Shown here: one piece after another, positions 1-7,363 of the stretch
Layout: each line of letters starts with the position of its first letter
How positions within the stretch are numbered: the first letter of the stretch is position 1
Source of the DNA: Planctomycetaceae bacterium
GTDB taxonomy: Bacteria > Planctomycetota > SZUA-567
NCBI GenBank assembly: GCA_021205245.1
Contig: JAJPXZ010000107.1
Coordinates: 23,591 to 58,353, forward strand
DNA length: 34,763 bases
Direction: 5' to 3'
Notes under the pieces: model-generated
The model's database searches: none
What the model saw: only the letters and a program-made list of their open reading frames with translations
Told to the model about the DNA's origin: nothing
Program-made: the position numbers and the translations under genes

Positions 1-1
1 C

Positions 2-139
2 GTGGGCGGCATTGTGTTCCCGTGGCTGATGGGGGTGGTGGGCGAGGCCTGGGGCCTGAACCGGGCCATGCTCCTGAACGTGAGCCTCCTGGCTGTCGCC
101 TTTTTCCTCTGCCTGGCTATCCCCGCCCGGGAGCGATGA
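2..139 (+). CDS. C-terminal end of a membrane transporter, probably MFS (partial)
   Basis: An open frame enters from the left edge of the window and stops at TGA. It encodes the last 45 residues, beginning VGGIVFPWLMG and ending CLAIPARER. Two hydrophobic stretches separated by a short loop (GEAWGLNRA) and a short basic tail resemble the final helices of a major facilitator superfamily permease. The gene is cut by the window, so no start, substrate or full topology can be given. Its last 23 bases overlap convergently with the 3' end of the UlaG-like gene. It could belong to the same sugar locus as its neighbours, but that is inference. Confidence 0.5.
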   Translation: MGGIVFPWLMGVVGEAWGLNRAMLLNVSLLAVAFFLCLAIPARER

Positions 140-938
140 CCAGCCGCTGGTCCACCGTGGGCAGCCGGTACTCAAGACCGGCAATCGCATCCAGCCCGGT
201 GCGAATTTCGTCCTCTGTGACGGTGTTGAAGGCGAACATGCCGAAGTGGTGCGGTATCAGGAGCGGGATGCCGGCGGCCACGCATAACTCCCCTGCCTCG
301 GGGATGGTGAAGTTGCCGGCGAAGCCGTTGTCGCGGCGGTAGTCGTCCCTGCCGTTGACCGGCAATAACGCCGCGTCGGGGCGATGCGCTGCCAGCGTGT
401 CGACCAGCCCTTCGTAGGGAACGCAGTCGCCCGAGTGGTACACCCGCACGCCGCCCATCTCAATGATATAGCCAAGAAACAGGTTTTCGCCCCGATCGTT
501 CAGGGTAAGCTTCTCGTGGGCGGAGGCGATTGCCTCGACCTTGAGGCTGGAGTAGGCAACGCGCCCGCCAGCGTCCATCGTCACCAGCCGCTCGGGCGGT
601 GCGCCACGAGCCAGCGCCGTGTCGTCGGCGCTGGATGGACAGACGAGCTGGCAGTCGGGATTGGCTTCCATAAACGGCCTGACCAGCCCCGGGTCGAGAT
701 GATCCGAGTGGGCATGGGTGGAGAGAAGCATGTCAGCCCCGATTGCCGCATCCACCGCCAACGGCGGCGGCATCATCCGGGTATGCGGGAATTTCGTCTC
801 CCGATATTTCGCCGCGAGGGCGTCGGAAAGATACGGGTCGATAACGACCAGGCGCTCGTCGCTCCGCAGGATAAATCCGGCCTGACCCAGCCAGTAGACG
901 TGCAGCGTTCCAGCCGCTGCGGGAGGATAGGTATCCAT
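117..938 (-). CDS. UlaG-like metallo-beta-lactamase-fold hydrolase
   Basis: This 273-residue protein is a predicted cytoplasmic metal-dependent hydrolase of the UlaG branch of the metallo-beta-lactamase fold, whose founding member opens the lactone ring of L-ascorbate 6-phosphate. The metal-binding signature THAHSDHLDP (an HxHxDH motif) is near residue 95, preceded by the first beta-sheet motif WLGQAGFIL and VVIDPYLSD. A later metal-ligand region reads VYHSGDC, and the C-terminal part has LLIPHHFGMF. The start ATG has a GGGAGG site ten bases upstream. It begins only two bases after the stop of the dehydrogenase gene, so the two are surely co-transcribed. The pairing suggests that a lactone made by an oxidoreductase is hydrolysed here. 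The substrate is not determinable from sequence. Confidence 0.82.
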   Translation of the reverse strand: MDTYPPAAAGTLHVYWLGQAGFILRSDERLVVIDPYLSDALAAKYRETKFPHTRMMPPPLAVDAAIGADMLLSTHAHSDHLDPGLVRPFMEANPDCQLVCPSSADDTALARGAPPERLVTMDAGGRVAYSSLKVEAIASAHEKLTLNDRGENLFLGYIIEMGGVRVYHSGDCVPYEGLVDTLAAHRPDAALLPVNGRDDYRRDNGFAGNFTIPEAGELCVAAGIPLLIPHHFGMFAFNTVTEDEIRTGLDAIAGLEYRLPTVDQRLVIAPGRG

Positions 939-940
939 TG

Positions 941-1891
941 TTAGCGTGCCTCCCGGGCCAACCGGGAGATCTCGTCAAATCCCGGACCGCTGACCGGGAT
1001 GTCGACATGGAACACTTCGGCAATCACCCTGGTCCAGCCATAGATAAAGTAGTCCCAGCCATCGACGATAGTCAAGCCGCGCGCTTCCTGCTGCGCCTTT
1101 GCCTGGTCGAGGAACAATAGGTCGCCCCGGTAATTGAATTCCCACACCAGGCCCTTGTCAGGGAACACCCCCGCGTCGGTGAGAGGCGAGCCCGGCCCGT
1201 CTTTGCCAAGGCCGGTGGCGTTGACGACCAGCGAGCCGGGACGCATGCCGCCCATGACGGCGTCGTTCTGCTCTGGCGTCGGACAGAGGCGGTAATCGAT
1301 AGGGATGGGAAAGTTGATACGGGCGTGGACTGCTCGCATCTCTTCCAGCCGCTTTTCGCTCCGGTTGGTGACGACAATCCGCGACGGCACGTCGCCGCCG
1401 TTTTCCGCCTTCTCCTTGAGATACATGGTCAGGGCCAGCGACGATCCGCCGGCACCAAGCAGCAACAATTCCGCTCCGCTGTTTTTCCAGTAACCTGGGC
1501 CGACGATCCGCTCCAACGCCAGCCCGCTGGTGATGGGATCCTTGGCGTGGCCGCGCAAGCCGCCATCCAGTTTGGAAATGGAGCTGGCTTCCTCCAGCAC
1601 CTCGGCATAGGGGTCGAGATAGTCGAACAGATCCTTGGACGCCTTGAGGAGGTCCAACTTGTGGGTCGTCACCAAGGCACCCATGGACATGGGGTCGTTC
1701 TTGATGAACCGCACCACCTCGCGGTAATGCTCGGGATCGTCGTGCGGGGGAAAATCGAACCCTTCAATGACCGCGTCCAGCCCCAGGTGGTCGGCCCACT
1801 TCGGGAAGACCTTCATGATGGAGGACTTGCCGGTGGTAACGCCGATGAAATACATGGTTCGCCGACTGCGCGGCGCATAGTTGTTGGGCAT
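941..1891 (-). CDS. Shikimate dehydrogenase-family oxidoreductase
   Basis: This is a 316-residue NAD(P)-dependent oxidoreductase of the AroE fold. The start was moved inside the ORF to MPNNYAP because AAAGGA lies six bases upstream of that ATG. The N-terminal substrate domain keeps the catalytic lysine (VTTHKLD, K78) and the aspartate partner (HAKDPITSG, D118). The C-terminal Rossmann domain has LLLGAGGSS around residue 145, an NRSEKR cofactor loop and NATGLGKDG. It is longer than housekeeping AroE (about 270 residues), and the substrate-loop motifs differ, so it probably oxidises another polyol, cyclitol or sugar acid rather than shikimate. It is the first gene of the minus-strand unit with the UlaG-like hydrolase. 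A quinate or shikimate role remains possible. Confidence 0.78.
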   Translation of the reverse strand: MPNNYAPRSRRTMYFIGVTTGKSSIMKVFPKWADHLGLDAVIEGFDFPPHDDPEHYREVVRFIKNDPMSMGALVTTHKLDLLKASKDLFDYLDPYAEVLEEASSISKLDGGLRGHAKDPITSGLALERIVGPGYWKNSGAELLLLGAGGSSLALTMYLKEKAENGGDVPSRIVVTNRSEKRLEEMRAVHARINFPIPIDYRLCPTPEQNDAVMGGMRPGSLVVNATGLGKDGPGSPLTDAGVFPDKGLVWEFNYRGDLLFLDQAKAQQEARGLTIVDGWDYFIYGWTRVIAEVFHVDIPVSGPGFDEISRLAREAR

Positions 1892-1930
1892 ATCCGGTCC
1901 TTTACGTGGAGAGGGAATCGTCAGCGCAAA

Positions 1931-1959
1931 GTTGTACACCGTTTCTCGGGAAATGCCAA
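1931..1959 (-). promoter_or_regulatory. Sigma70-type promoter for the dehydrogenase/UlaG operon
   Basis: On the minus strand, TTGGCA is followed after 17 bases by TACAAC. The start codon at 1891 lies about 40 bases downstream of the -10 box, which is a sensible leader length. The -35 box is only seven bases from the -35 box of the divergent promoter, so one regulator could control both. Confidence 0.6.
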
Positions 1960-1966
1960 GCCGCTC

Positions 1967-1994
1967 TTGACGACATCGCCCGCGCGGATATAAG
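1967..1994 (+). promoter_or_regulatory. Sigma70-type promoter for the isomerase/kinase operon
   Basis: On the plus strand, TTGACG and TATAAG are separated by 16 bases. The isomerase ATG is about 67 bases further on. The promoter is back to back with the minus-strand promoter. Confidence 0.6.
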
Positions 1995-2061
1995 CTAAGC
2001 GTAATTCGAGATGCTCACGCCCGGCTTTTTATCACGTTTCTTTTTGTGAAAGGTTCCAGCC

Positions 2062-2655
2062 ATGCTCACCGGCTCCACCACTCTCGCCCGGCTCTTTTCC
2101 GTAGACACCGTCACCGGCCTTATCGACAACCAACCCGGCATGAAGCGCCACCTCTCGTCCATGCGCGGGATGTTTCACGATACGGAAGCCGTCGCCGCCA
2201 TGCTGGCGGAAGGCGATCCGCTCCTTTATGAATTCTACGACCTCGGCCTGCCCGCAACCGCCGGCGACCTCGCCGTCGGTACCAGCATCGTCCTGCCCGG
2301 CAAGGTGGGAGACGAGTACTATATGACCAAGGGACACTTCCACGAAGTCCTGGAGGCGGCGGAGGTGTACCATTGCCTCGCCGGTCACGGCTATATGATT
2401 ATGGAAAGCCCCGAGGGGGAGTGGGAGGCGGCCGAACTCCACCCAGGCAGCGCCGTCTATGTTCCCGGACGCTATGCCCACCGAAGCGTCAACGTTTCAC
2501 CCACAGATAAATTGATCACCTTCTTCGCCTTCCGCGCCGACGCCGGCCACGACTACGGCACGATTGAACACCAAGGCTTCCGCAAGCTGGTGGTTGAACG
2601 CAATGGCAAACCCGAACTGGTGGACAACCCCGCCTGGCAGAAAGGCCGTTCATGA
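2062..2655 (+). CDS. Cupin-type glucose-6-phosphate isomerase
   Basis: This 197-residue protein matches the cupin family of phosphoglucose isomerases (metal-dependent, first known from archaea), which interconvert glucose 6-phosphate and fructose 6-phosphate. The motif YMTKGHFHEVLEAAEVYH gives metal ligands H92, H94 and E101, and VPGRYAHRSVN gives H140. The spacing (+2, +9, +48) is, as I recall it, that of the Pyrococcus enzyme. The ATG has an AAAGG site eight bases upstream. The stop overlaps the kinase start by four bases (ATGA), so the two are translationally coupled. Since it travels with a dedicated kinase, it may isomerise another sugar phosphate in a catabolic route rather than serve glycolysis. 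Confidence 0.85.
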   Translation: MLTGSTTLARLFSVDTVTGLIDNQPGMKRHLSSMRGMFHDTEAVAAMLAEGDPLLYEFYDLGLPATAGDLAVGTSIVLPGKVGDEYYMTKGHFHEVLEAAEVYHCLAGHGYMIMESPEGEWEAAELHPGSAVYVPGRYAHRSVNVSPTDKLITFFAFRADAGHDYGTIEHQGFRKLVVERNGKPELVDNPAWQKGRS

Positions 2656-4163
2656 ATCGACTCATTCTTGCCCACGATCTCGGCACCTCCGGCAACAAAG
2701 CCACCCTCTTTTCGGAAGAAGGCGAACTGATCGCGAGTTGCAGCCATGCCTACGATACTTTTTATGGACCAGGCGGCGTGGCCGAACAGAACGCGGAGGA
2801 CTGGTGGGACGCGGTCCGCATCTCCACCCGCACCCTTCTCGAAGGCCAGGAACCGGACCGGGTCGCCGCCATCGCTTTCAGCGGCCAAATGATGGGCTGC
2901 CTCTGCGTTGACCGGGAGGGACGGCCGCTCCGCAAACACATGCTCTACTGCGACCAACGGTCGGTTGAACAGGCTGCGGTCTTTACCGAGCGAGGCGGCG
3001 AGGACGAGATATACCGCATCACCGGCCACCGCGCCAGCGCCTCGTACTCAGCGACAAAACTAATGTGGGTGCGGGACAACCAGCCTGACATCTACCGCAA
3101 CACCTACAAGATGCTGAACGCGAAAGATTACCTCAACTTCCGCCTCACCGGCAGGATGACATCCGAGCCCACCGACGCGTCCGGCACCAACCTTTTCGAC
3201 CTCAAGGCCGGCGCGTGGTCGGAACAACTGGTGCAAGCCGCCGGGCTGGACATGGACAAGCTACCCGACCTCATCCCCGCCACCGGCGTCGTCGGCGAAT
3301 TGACCCGCGAAGCGGCCGAGGCCATGGGCCTGCGGCAGGGAATACCGGTGGTCGCGGGCGGCGGTGACGGCGTCTGTGCCGGGGTGGGCGCGGGATCGGT
3401 GGCTGAAGGACGGACTTACAACTACCTCGGCTCGTCGTCGTGGGTGGCGACCAGTACGCCCGAGCCGATCTACGATGCAGCCAAACGCACCTTCAATTGG
3501 GCGCACGCCGTGCCAGGCCTGTTCCACCCCTGCGGCACCATGCAGACCGCCGCGTCATCCTATGCCTGGCTGAAATCGGAGGTATGCCTGGCCGAGACCC
3601 TCAGGGCCGAAGCCGAAGGCCGCAGCCCGTATGAAATCATGAACGAGGTCGCCGCGTCCTCGCCTCCCGGAGCCAACGGGCTTATCTATCTGCCGTATCT
3701 TCTGGGCGAGCGTTCGCCCCGCTGGAATCCCCTCACCCGGGGCGGCTTTATCGGCTTGACCATGAACACGAACCGCGCCGACATCGTGCGGTCGGTACTG
3801 GAAGGGGTGTCGATGAATCTCTCTATCATCATAGACATCTTCCGCGGCAACGGCGCGCCGGTGGACGATATCGTCGTTATCGGCGGAGGAGCAAAGGGGG
3901 ATCTGTGGCGGCGGATTATGGCGGATGTGTATGGGTCGACCATCCTGCGGCCCAACTTCCTTGAGGAAGCGACGTCGATTGGCGCGGCGATTATCGCCGG
4001 GGTTGGGTCGGGGATATTTGCCGATTTTTCGGTGGTGGATCGGTTTTTCCATATCGAGGACAAGACCAGTCCAGACCCGGATAACCAGGCGGTGTATGCG
4101 AAGAACAAGGATCTGTTTGAACGCTTGTACCAGGCGATTGAACCGGTGTTTCCGTATTTTTAG
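2652..4163 (+). CDS. FGGY-family sugar kinase, xylulokinase-like
   Basis: This 503-residue cytoplasmic ATP-dependent carbohydrate kinase has the usual FGGY length. The N-terminal phosphate-binding motif is AHDLGTSGNKATLF (residues 8-21). A WWDAV motif follows, then GQMMG near residue 77 and the substrate-side YCDQRS near 99. The C-terminal actin-like half carries YLLGERSPRWNP, VIGGGAKGDLWRRI and the family signature EEATSIGAAIIAG. The overall pattern is closest to xylulokinase-like members, but FGGY substrate assignments from sequence are unreliable; ribulose, gluconate or another ketose are possible. It is coupled to the cupin isomerase by an ATGA overlap, so isomerase and kinase probably act on one pathway. 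Confidence 0.85.
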   Translation: MNRLILAHDLGTSGNKATLFSEEGELIASCSHAYDTFYGPGGVAEQNAEDWWDAVRISTRTLLEGQEPDRVAAIAFSGQMMGCLCVDREGRPLRKHMLYCDQRSVEQAAVFTERGGEDEIYRITGHRASASYSATKLMWVRDNQPDIYRNTYKMLNAKDYLNFRLTGRMTSEPTDASGTNLFDLKAGAWSEQLVQAAGLDMDKLPDLIPATGVVGELTREAAEAMGLRQGIPVVAGGGDGVCAGVGAGSVAEGRTYNYLGSSSWVATSTPEPIYDAAKRTFNWAHAVPGLFHPCGTMQTAASSYAWLKSEVCLAETLRAEAEGRSPYEIMNEVAASSPPGANGLIYLPYLLGERSPRWNPLTRGGFIGLTMNTNRADIVRSVLEGVSMNLSIIIDIFRGNGAPVDDIVVIGGGAKGDLWRRIMADVYGSTILRPNFLEEATSIGAAIIAGVGSGIFADFSVVDRFFHIEDKTSPDPDNQAVYAKNKDLFERLYQAIEPVFPYF

Positions 4164-4197
4164 CGCTTCGGGGTTATGTGTATACGGTGGAGCGGCT

Positions 4198-4234
4198 GCC
4201 GGGGCGTGGACCCCGGCCGAACCGCCCGTTTTTT
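4198..4234 (+). terminator. Possible terminator after the FGGY kinase
   Basis: A seven-base-pair hairpin (GCCGGGG, loop CGTGGA, CCCCGGC) lies 35 bases after the kinase stop. A run of six T residues follows, but only eleven bases after the stem, which is not ideal for intrinsic termination. The rest of the 4164-4302 gap between the convergent genes holds nothing I recognise. Confidence 0.35.
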
Positions 4235-4302
4235 GCCCGGTTGGATGTATGCACGCCGGGGTGACGATGGGGGTGGGTGGAGCGCTGAAGACTACTCCGC
4301 CC

Positions 4303-4839
4303 CTACTCGTTCAGCGTAAACCGCCAGACGCAATTGCTGGTCGGACAGGTGATGTCGGGAAAACAACTGACGCACTCGGTCGTAAAGCGGTCGTCGATGG
4401 TGGAGGCGAACAGGCCGTATTCGACCAGACCCACCGGCTTGCAGGGGTGGAAAGGCATCCCTTTCCGCTCGCGCGCGGCTTGCACCCGGCAGGTGGTAAC
4501 GTCGTAGGTGAGAACATTCCCTTCGATAGTCGTTACCGTCTTATTGAGGGGCGCGTACATGCGAAACGCCAAGGCGCGCCGCAATCCGTCCAACCCGGCC
4601 CGCTCGGGCAGGTCCAGGAACTGTTTGATGCGCTTTGCCTCGATGACGGTGAACCGCCGCCAGGCGTTGATGTTGTGCCGGTTCGCCTCTTCCATGCCGT
4701 GTTCGGATTCGACCGACTGAAACCACAGCCCGTCGTGGGCAATCCAGTTCTTCGAGTAATTCGCAACCAGTTCCAGCAGCTTTTCCTTGGGCAGATCGGC
4801 TATTGAGTCGTACTCCCGCCCTGGTTCATCGTGGGACAT
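4303..4839 (-). CDS. DUF6125-like cytosolic protein
   Basis: This 178-residue soluble protein has no signal peptide or membrane segment. The text pattern NWIAHDGLWFQSVE, RRFTVIEAKRIKQFL, FRMYAPLNK and CRVQAARERKGMPFHPCKPVGLVEYG is one I recognise from the DUF6125 group of small proteins common in anaerobes. Their function is unknown to me; a relationship to L-2-amino-thiazoline-4-carboxylate hydrolase-like proteins is a weaker possibility. The C-terminus has conserved-looking cysteines (CVSCFPDITCPTSNC) that might bind a metal. The internal start at MSHDEPG was chosen because AGGAGAGGG immediately precedes it, while the first ATG lacks such a site. It is transcribed divergently from the DUF1538 gene, with a TATAAA box about 27 bases upstream. 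Confidence 0.65.
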   Translation of the reverse strand: MSHDEPGREYDSIADLPKEKLLELVANYSKNWIAHDGLWFQSVESEHGMEEANRHNINAWRRFTVIEAKRIKQFLDLPERAGLDGLRRALAFRMYAPLNKTVTTIEGNVLTYDVTTCRVQAARERKGMPFHPCKPVGLVEYGLFASTIDDRFTTECVSCFPDITCPTSNCVWRFTLNE

Positions 4840-4895
4840 CACCCTCTCCTCTTCATGCATGCGTTTTTATACCCGTCTGGCGGGCCGGTATATTG

Positions 4896-4924
4896 TTGCG
4901 GATCGCGATCGTTTTTTCTACAAT
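4896..4924 (+). promoter_or_regulatory. Promoter of the DUF1538-PII unit with a palindrome in the spacer
   Basis: TTGCGG and TACAAT are separated by exactly 17 bases. The spacer carries the perfect ten-base palindrome GATCGCGATC at 4901-4910, directly next to the -35 box, where a repressor or activator could bind. The TTG start at 4966 lies about 40 bases downstream of the -10 box. Confidence 0.55.
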
Positions 4925-4965
4925 TAAGTATTCTATACCCTATTTTTTCACACTAGGAGAGGGGC

Positions 4966-6429
4966 TTGATTCATAAACTCAGAGAGTCCGCCGTATCGGT
5001 GATTCCGGTCATGGCTATCGTCTTCCTCCTCAATTTCACCATTGCCCCCCTGCCCCCCGGCCAATTACCCCAATTCATCCTGGGAGGCGTGCTGCTCCTC
5101 CTTGGGTTGAGCATTTTTCTGGTCGGCGCGGATATCGGCATGGTGCCGTTTGGACAGCGCGTGGGCGCGGCACTGACGCACCGGCGCAGCCTGGTGCTGA
5201 TACTCGTCGCCTCCTTCGCCATTGGCTTCGCCATCACTATCGCCGAACCGGATGTGCAGGTCCTGGCGAATCAGGTGGCGGGAGTGGCACCGGGCATGGA
5301 CCGGACCGCGCTGCTCCTCATGATCGCGGTGGGAGTAGGCCTGTTCCTCGTCATCGCCATGCTTCGCGTGGTGCTGCAATTGTCCCTGCCGCTGCTGCTT
5401 ATCCTGTTTTATATCGCCGTTTTTATCGTTGCGAGTTTTGTCGACCCCGCCTTCGTCGCCATCGCCTTCGACTCGGGCGGCGCGACCACAGGCCCTATCA
5501 CCGTGCCATTTATTATGGCGATGGGTATCGGTGTCGCCGCGACGGTGAAGCGTACCGACGGGGCTGATAATTCCTTCGGCTTTGTCGGACTCGCATCCAT
5601 CGGCCCCATCGCCGCCGTCGCCGTTATGGGCTTGTTCAGCCCCATGGACAAAAATGTCGATGTGGCCAACCTCGCCCCCGCGGCCGAGACGTCCCTGTTC
5701 GAGCCGTTCCTGCAGCAACTCCCGCACGTCTCCTACGACATAACGATGGCACTGCTGCCGCTGGTGGCGATATTCTTCATCTTCCAGATTACCCTGCTGC
5801 GGTTGCCCGGGCAACAGGTACGGCGTATGGTGTTCGGCTTTATCTACGCCTGGATCGGCCTTATCATCTTCATGACCGGCGTCAACGGCGGCTTTACCCC
5901 CATCGGCAGATCGCTGGGGATGCAATTGGGCGTCCTTGCCGACGGCTGGGCGCTCCTCCCGGTCGGCCTTATCCTGGGCGCGGTGGTGGTGTGCGCCGAA
6001 CCGGCGGTGTGGGTCTTGACCGAGCAGGTGGAAGAGGTGTCCGGCGGCTCGATACGCCGTTCGGTCATGCTGGGGGCGTTGTCGCTGTCGGTCGCCATCG
6101 CCGTGACCCTTGGCATGCTCAGGGTTATTACCGGCCTGAGCATCTGGTATATCCTTATTCCCGGCTATATCCTGGCCCTTTCCATGACCAAGGTATGTCC
6201 GCCCATGTTCACCGCCATCGCCTTCGACTCGGGCGGGGTGGCATCGGGGCCGATGTCCACCACCTTTGTCCTGGCCCTGACCCTGGGTGCGTCCGCCGCC
6301 ATCGGCGGCAACCCCGCCACCGACGCCTTCGGCATGGTGGCGATGATCGCCATGGCTCCTCTGATCACCATCCAGATTCTCGGTCTGGTCGTTAAATACG
6401 TGGAAGGGAAATCATGCAAAACCACATAG
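4966..6429 (+). CDS. DUF1538 integral membrane protein, internally duplicated
   Basis: This 487-residue polytopic membrane protein has about twelve or more hydrophobic helices and matches the DUF1538 family, a putative transporter family of unknown substrate. Two homologous halves are visible. AEPDVQVLANQV (near residue 94) recurs as AEPAVWVLTEQV (near 345), and AIAFDSGGATTGP (near 166) recurs as AIAFDSGGVASGP (near 418), an offset of about 251 residues. The polar AFDSGG and AEP motifs inside helices are candidates for a substrate or ion path. Translation starts at TTG, supported by AGGAGAGG just upstream. The 3' end overlaps the PII-like gene by 16 bases, which argues for a membrane protein controlled by its PII partner, as AmtB is by GlnK. 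That analogy is inference. Confidence 0.85.
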   Translation: MIHKLRESAVSVIPVMAIVFLLNFTIAPLPPGQLPQFILGGVLLLLGLSIFLVGADIGMVPFGQRVGAALTHRRSLVLILVASFAIGFAITIAEPDVQVLANQVAGVAPGMDRTALLLMIAVGVGLFLVIAMLRVVLQLSLPLLLILFYIAVFIVASFVDPAFVAIAFDSGGATTGPITVPFIMAMGIGVAATVKRTDGADNSFGFVGLASIGPIAAVAVMGLFSPMDKNVDVANLAPAAETSLFEPFLQQLPHVSYDITMALLPLVAIFFIFQITLLRLPGQQVRRMVFGFIYAWIGLIIFMTGVNGGFTPIGRSLGMQLGVLADGWALLPVGLILGAVVVCAEPAVWVLTEQVEEVSGGSIRRSVMLGALSLSVAIAVTLGMLRVITGLSIWYILIPGYILALSMTKVCPPMFTAIAFDSGGVASGPMSTTFVLALTLGASAAIGGNPATDAFGMVAMIAMAPLITIQILGLVVKYVEGKSCKTT

Positions 6430-7109
6430 CCACGCCGGCGCAGATATTGATCTGTTTCACCAAGCGCCACCGGGGCGAAAAACTGGTCGCGGCCGCGAAA
6501 TCGGCCGGCGCCAGGGGCGGCACGCTGGCACTCGGCCAGTCGCTGGGCAACTCCAAGGTTCTGCAGGCGCTGTCCCTCGCGGACATCCAGCAGGACGTTA
6601 TCTTTACCGTTATCGGCGCGGAAGGGCCGGCCGTCGTGAAGGCAATCCGCGACGCGGCCGAACAGGAGCCGCGCAAGTTCGCCGGCACCGCCGTTGTCCT
6701 GAAAGTGCCTGAACTGTTTCTTCGCAAAACGAACGAGACGCAAATTCTCTCCCACGAGCAAACGAGGAGCACCCCCATGGATTCCGGCTACAAACTGATC
6801 ACCGTCATCGTCAATTCCGGCTACGCCGACGACGTCATGGCCGAGGCCAGAAAAGCCGGAGCCAGCGGCGGCACCATCATCAACGCGCGCGGCACCGGCA
6901 CCGAAGAGGACGTCAAATTCTTCGGCATTACCCTGGTTCCGGAAAAAGAAATGCTCCTTATCGTCTCCGAGAAGGAGAAGGTGAAAGGCATTGTCGAAGC
7001 CATCGCCACCGTGCCGACCCTGTCGGAACCGGGCGGCGGCATTATCTTCAACATGAATGTGGAAGAGTTTATTCTGCTGGGTCAGCAGAAGACGTGGCAA
7101 AAGGATTAG
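6414..7109 (+). CDS. Tandem double PII-domain regulatory protein
   Basis: This 231-residue soluble protein consists of two PII (GlnB-like) domains joined by a linker of about 15 residues. Domain 1 covers about residues 8-105 (ILICFTKRHRGEKLVAAAK, then VIFTVIGAEGPAVVKAIRDA). Domain 2 begins at MDSGYKLITVIVNSGYADDVM and ends EEFILLG. Domain 2 keeps the GGTIINARGTGTEEDVKFFGITLVPEKEMLLIV segment that corresponds to the T-loop and following strand. Domain 1 has a diverged loop without the GTGTEED signature. No tyrosine equivalent to the uridylylated Tyr51 of GlnB is evident. PII proteins sense ATP, ADP and 2-oxoglutarate or other small molecules and bind membrane or enzyme partners. The overlap with DUF1538 makes that protein the likely target. 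A single PII domain is about 110 residues, so this is a true duplication or fusion. Confidence 0.85.
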   Translation: MQNHIATPAQILICFTKRHRGEKLVAAAKSAGARGGTLALGQSLGNSKVLQALSLADIQQDVIFTVIGAEGPAVVKAIRDAAEQEPRKFAGTAVVLKVPELFLRKTNETQILSHEQTRSTPMDSGYKLITVIVNSGYADDVMAEARKAGASGGTIINARGTGTEEDVKFFGITLVPEKEMLLIVSEKEKVKGIVEAIATVPTLSEPGGGIIFNMNVEEFILLGQQKTWQKD

Positions 7110-7134
7110 GCTTTTTCCAACTCGCATACTGTGG

Positions 7135-7165
7135 CGGCCCGGCAATGCGCCGGGCCGTTTTTTTT
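7135..7165 (+). terminator. Strong intrinsic terminator after the PII-like gene
   Basis: A perfect nine-base-pair stem (CGGCCCGGC / GCCGGGCCG) with a five-base loop is followed at once by eight T residues. It lies 26 bases after the stop codon. The remaining sequence to 7363 holds no gene I can support; a clear promoter for the next gene is not obvious. Confidence 0.92.
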
Positions 7166-7363
7166 GCACACGTCCATTCGTCTTGCACCGTGCGTTCTCC
7201 CGCCAAATTTCCCATCGACAGCCGCGTCGACTTGTCCTATGCTTCTACTGAAGGCCACACCCTTAGTAACCTTTATAGTATTACAGCTTCACGCTGCTCT
7301 CGTACACCGTGCGCTTGATGGTATCGGACATGACCGGTCAATCCAACCACAGAGGAGGTTACC

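Noticed and set aside
5065-5925. A 286-residue minus-strand ORF opposite DUF1538
   Set aside because: It is made of His, Asp, Gln and Gly repeats produced by the antisense reading of hydrophobic codons, and overlaps a clear membrane protein.
6165-7169. A 334-residue minus-strand ORF opposite the PII-like gene
   Set aside because: It runs through the terminator and both genes on the other strand. No motif supports it.
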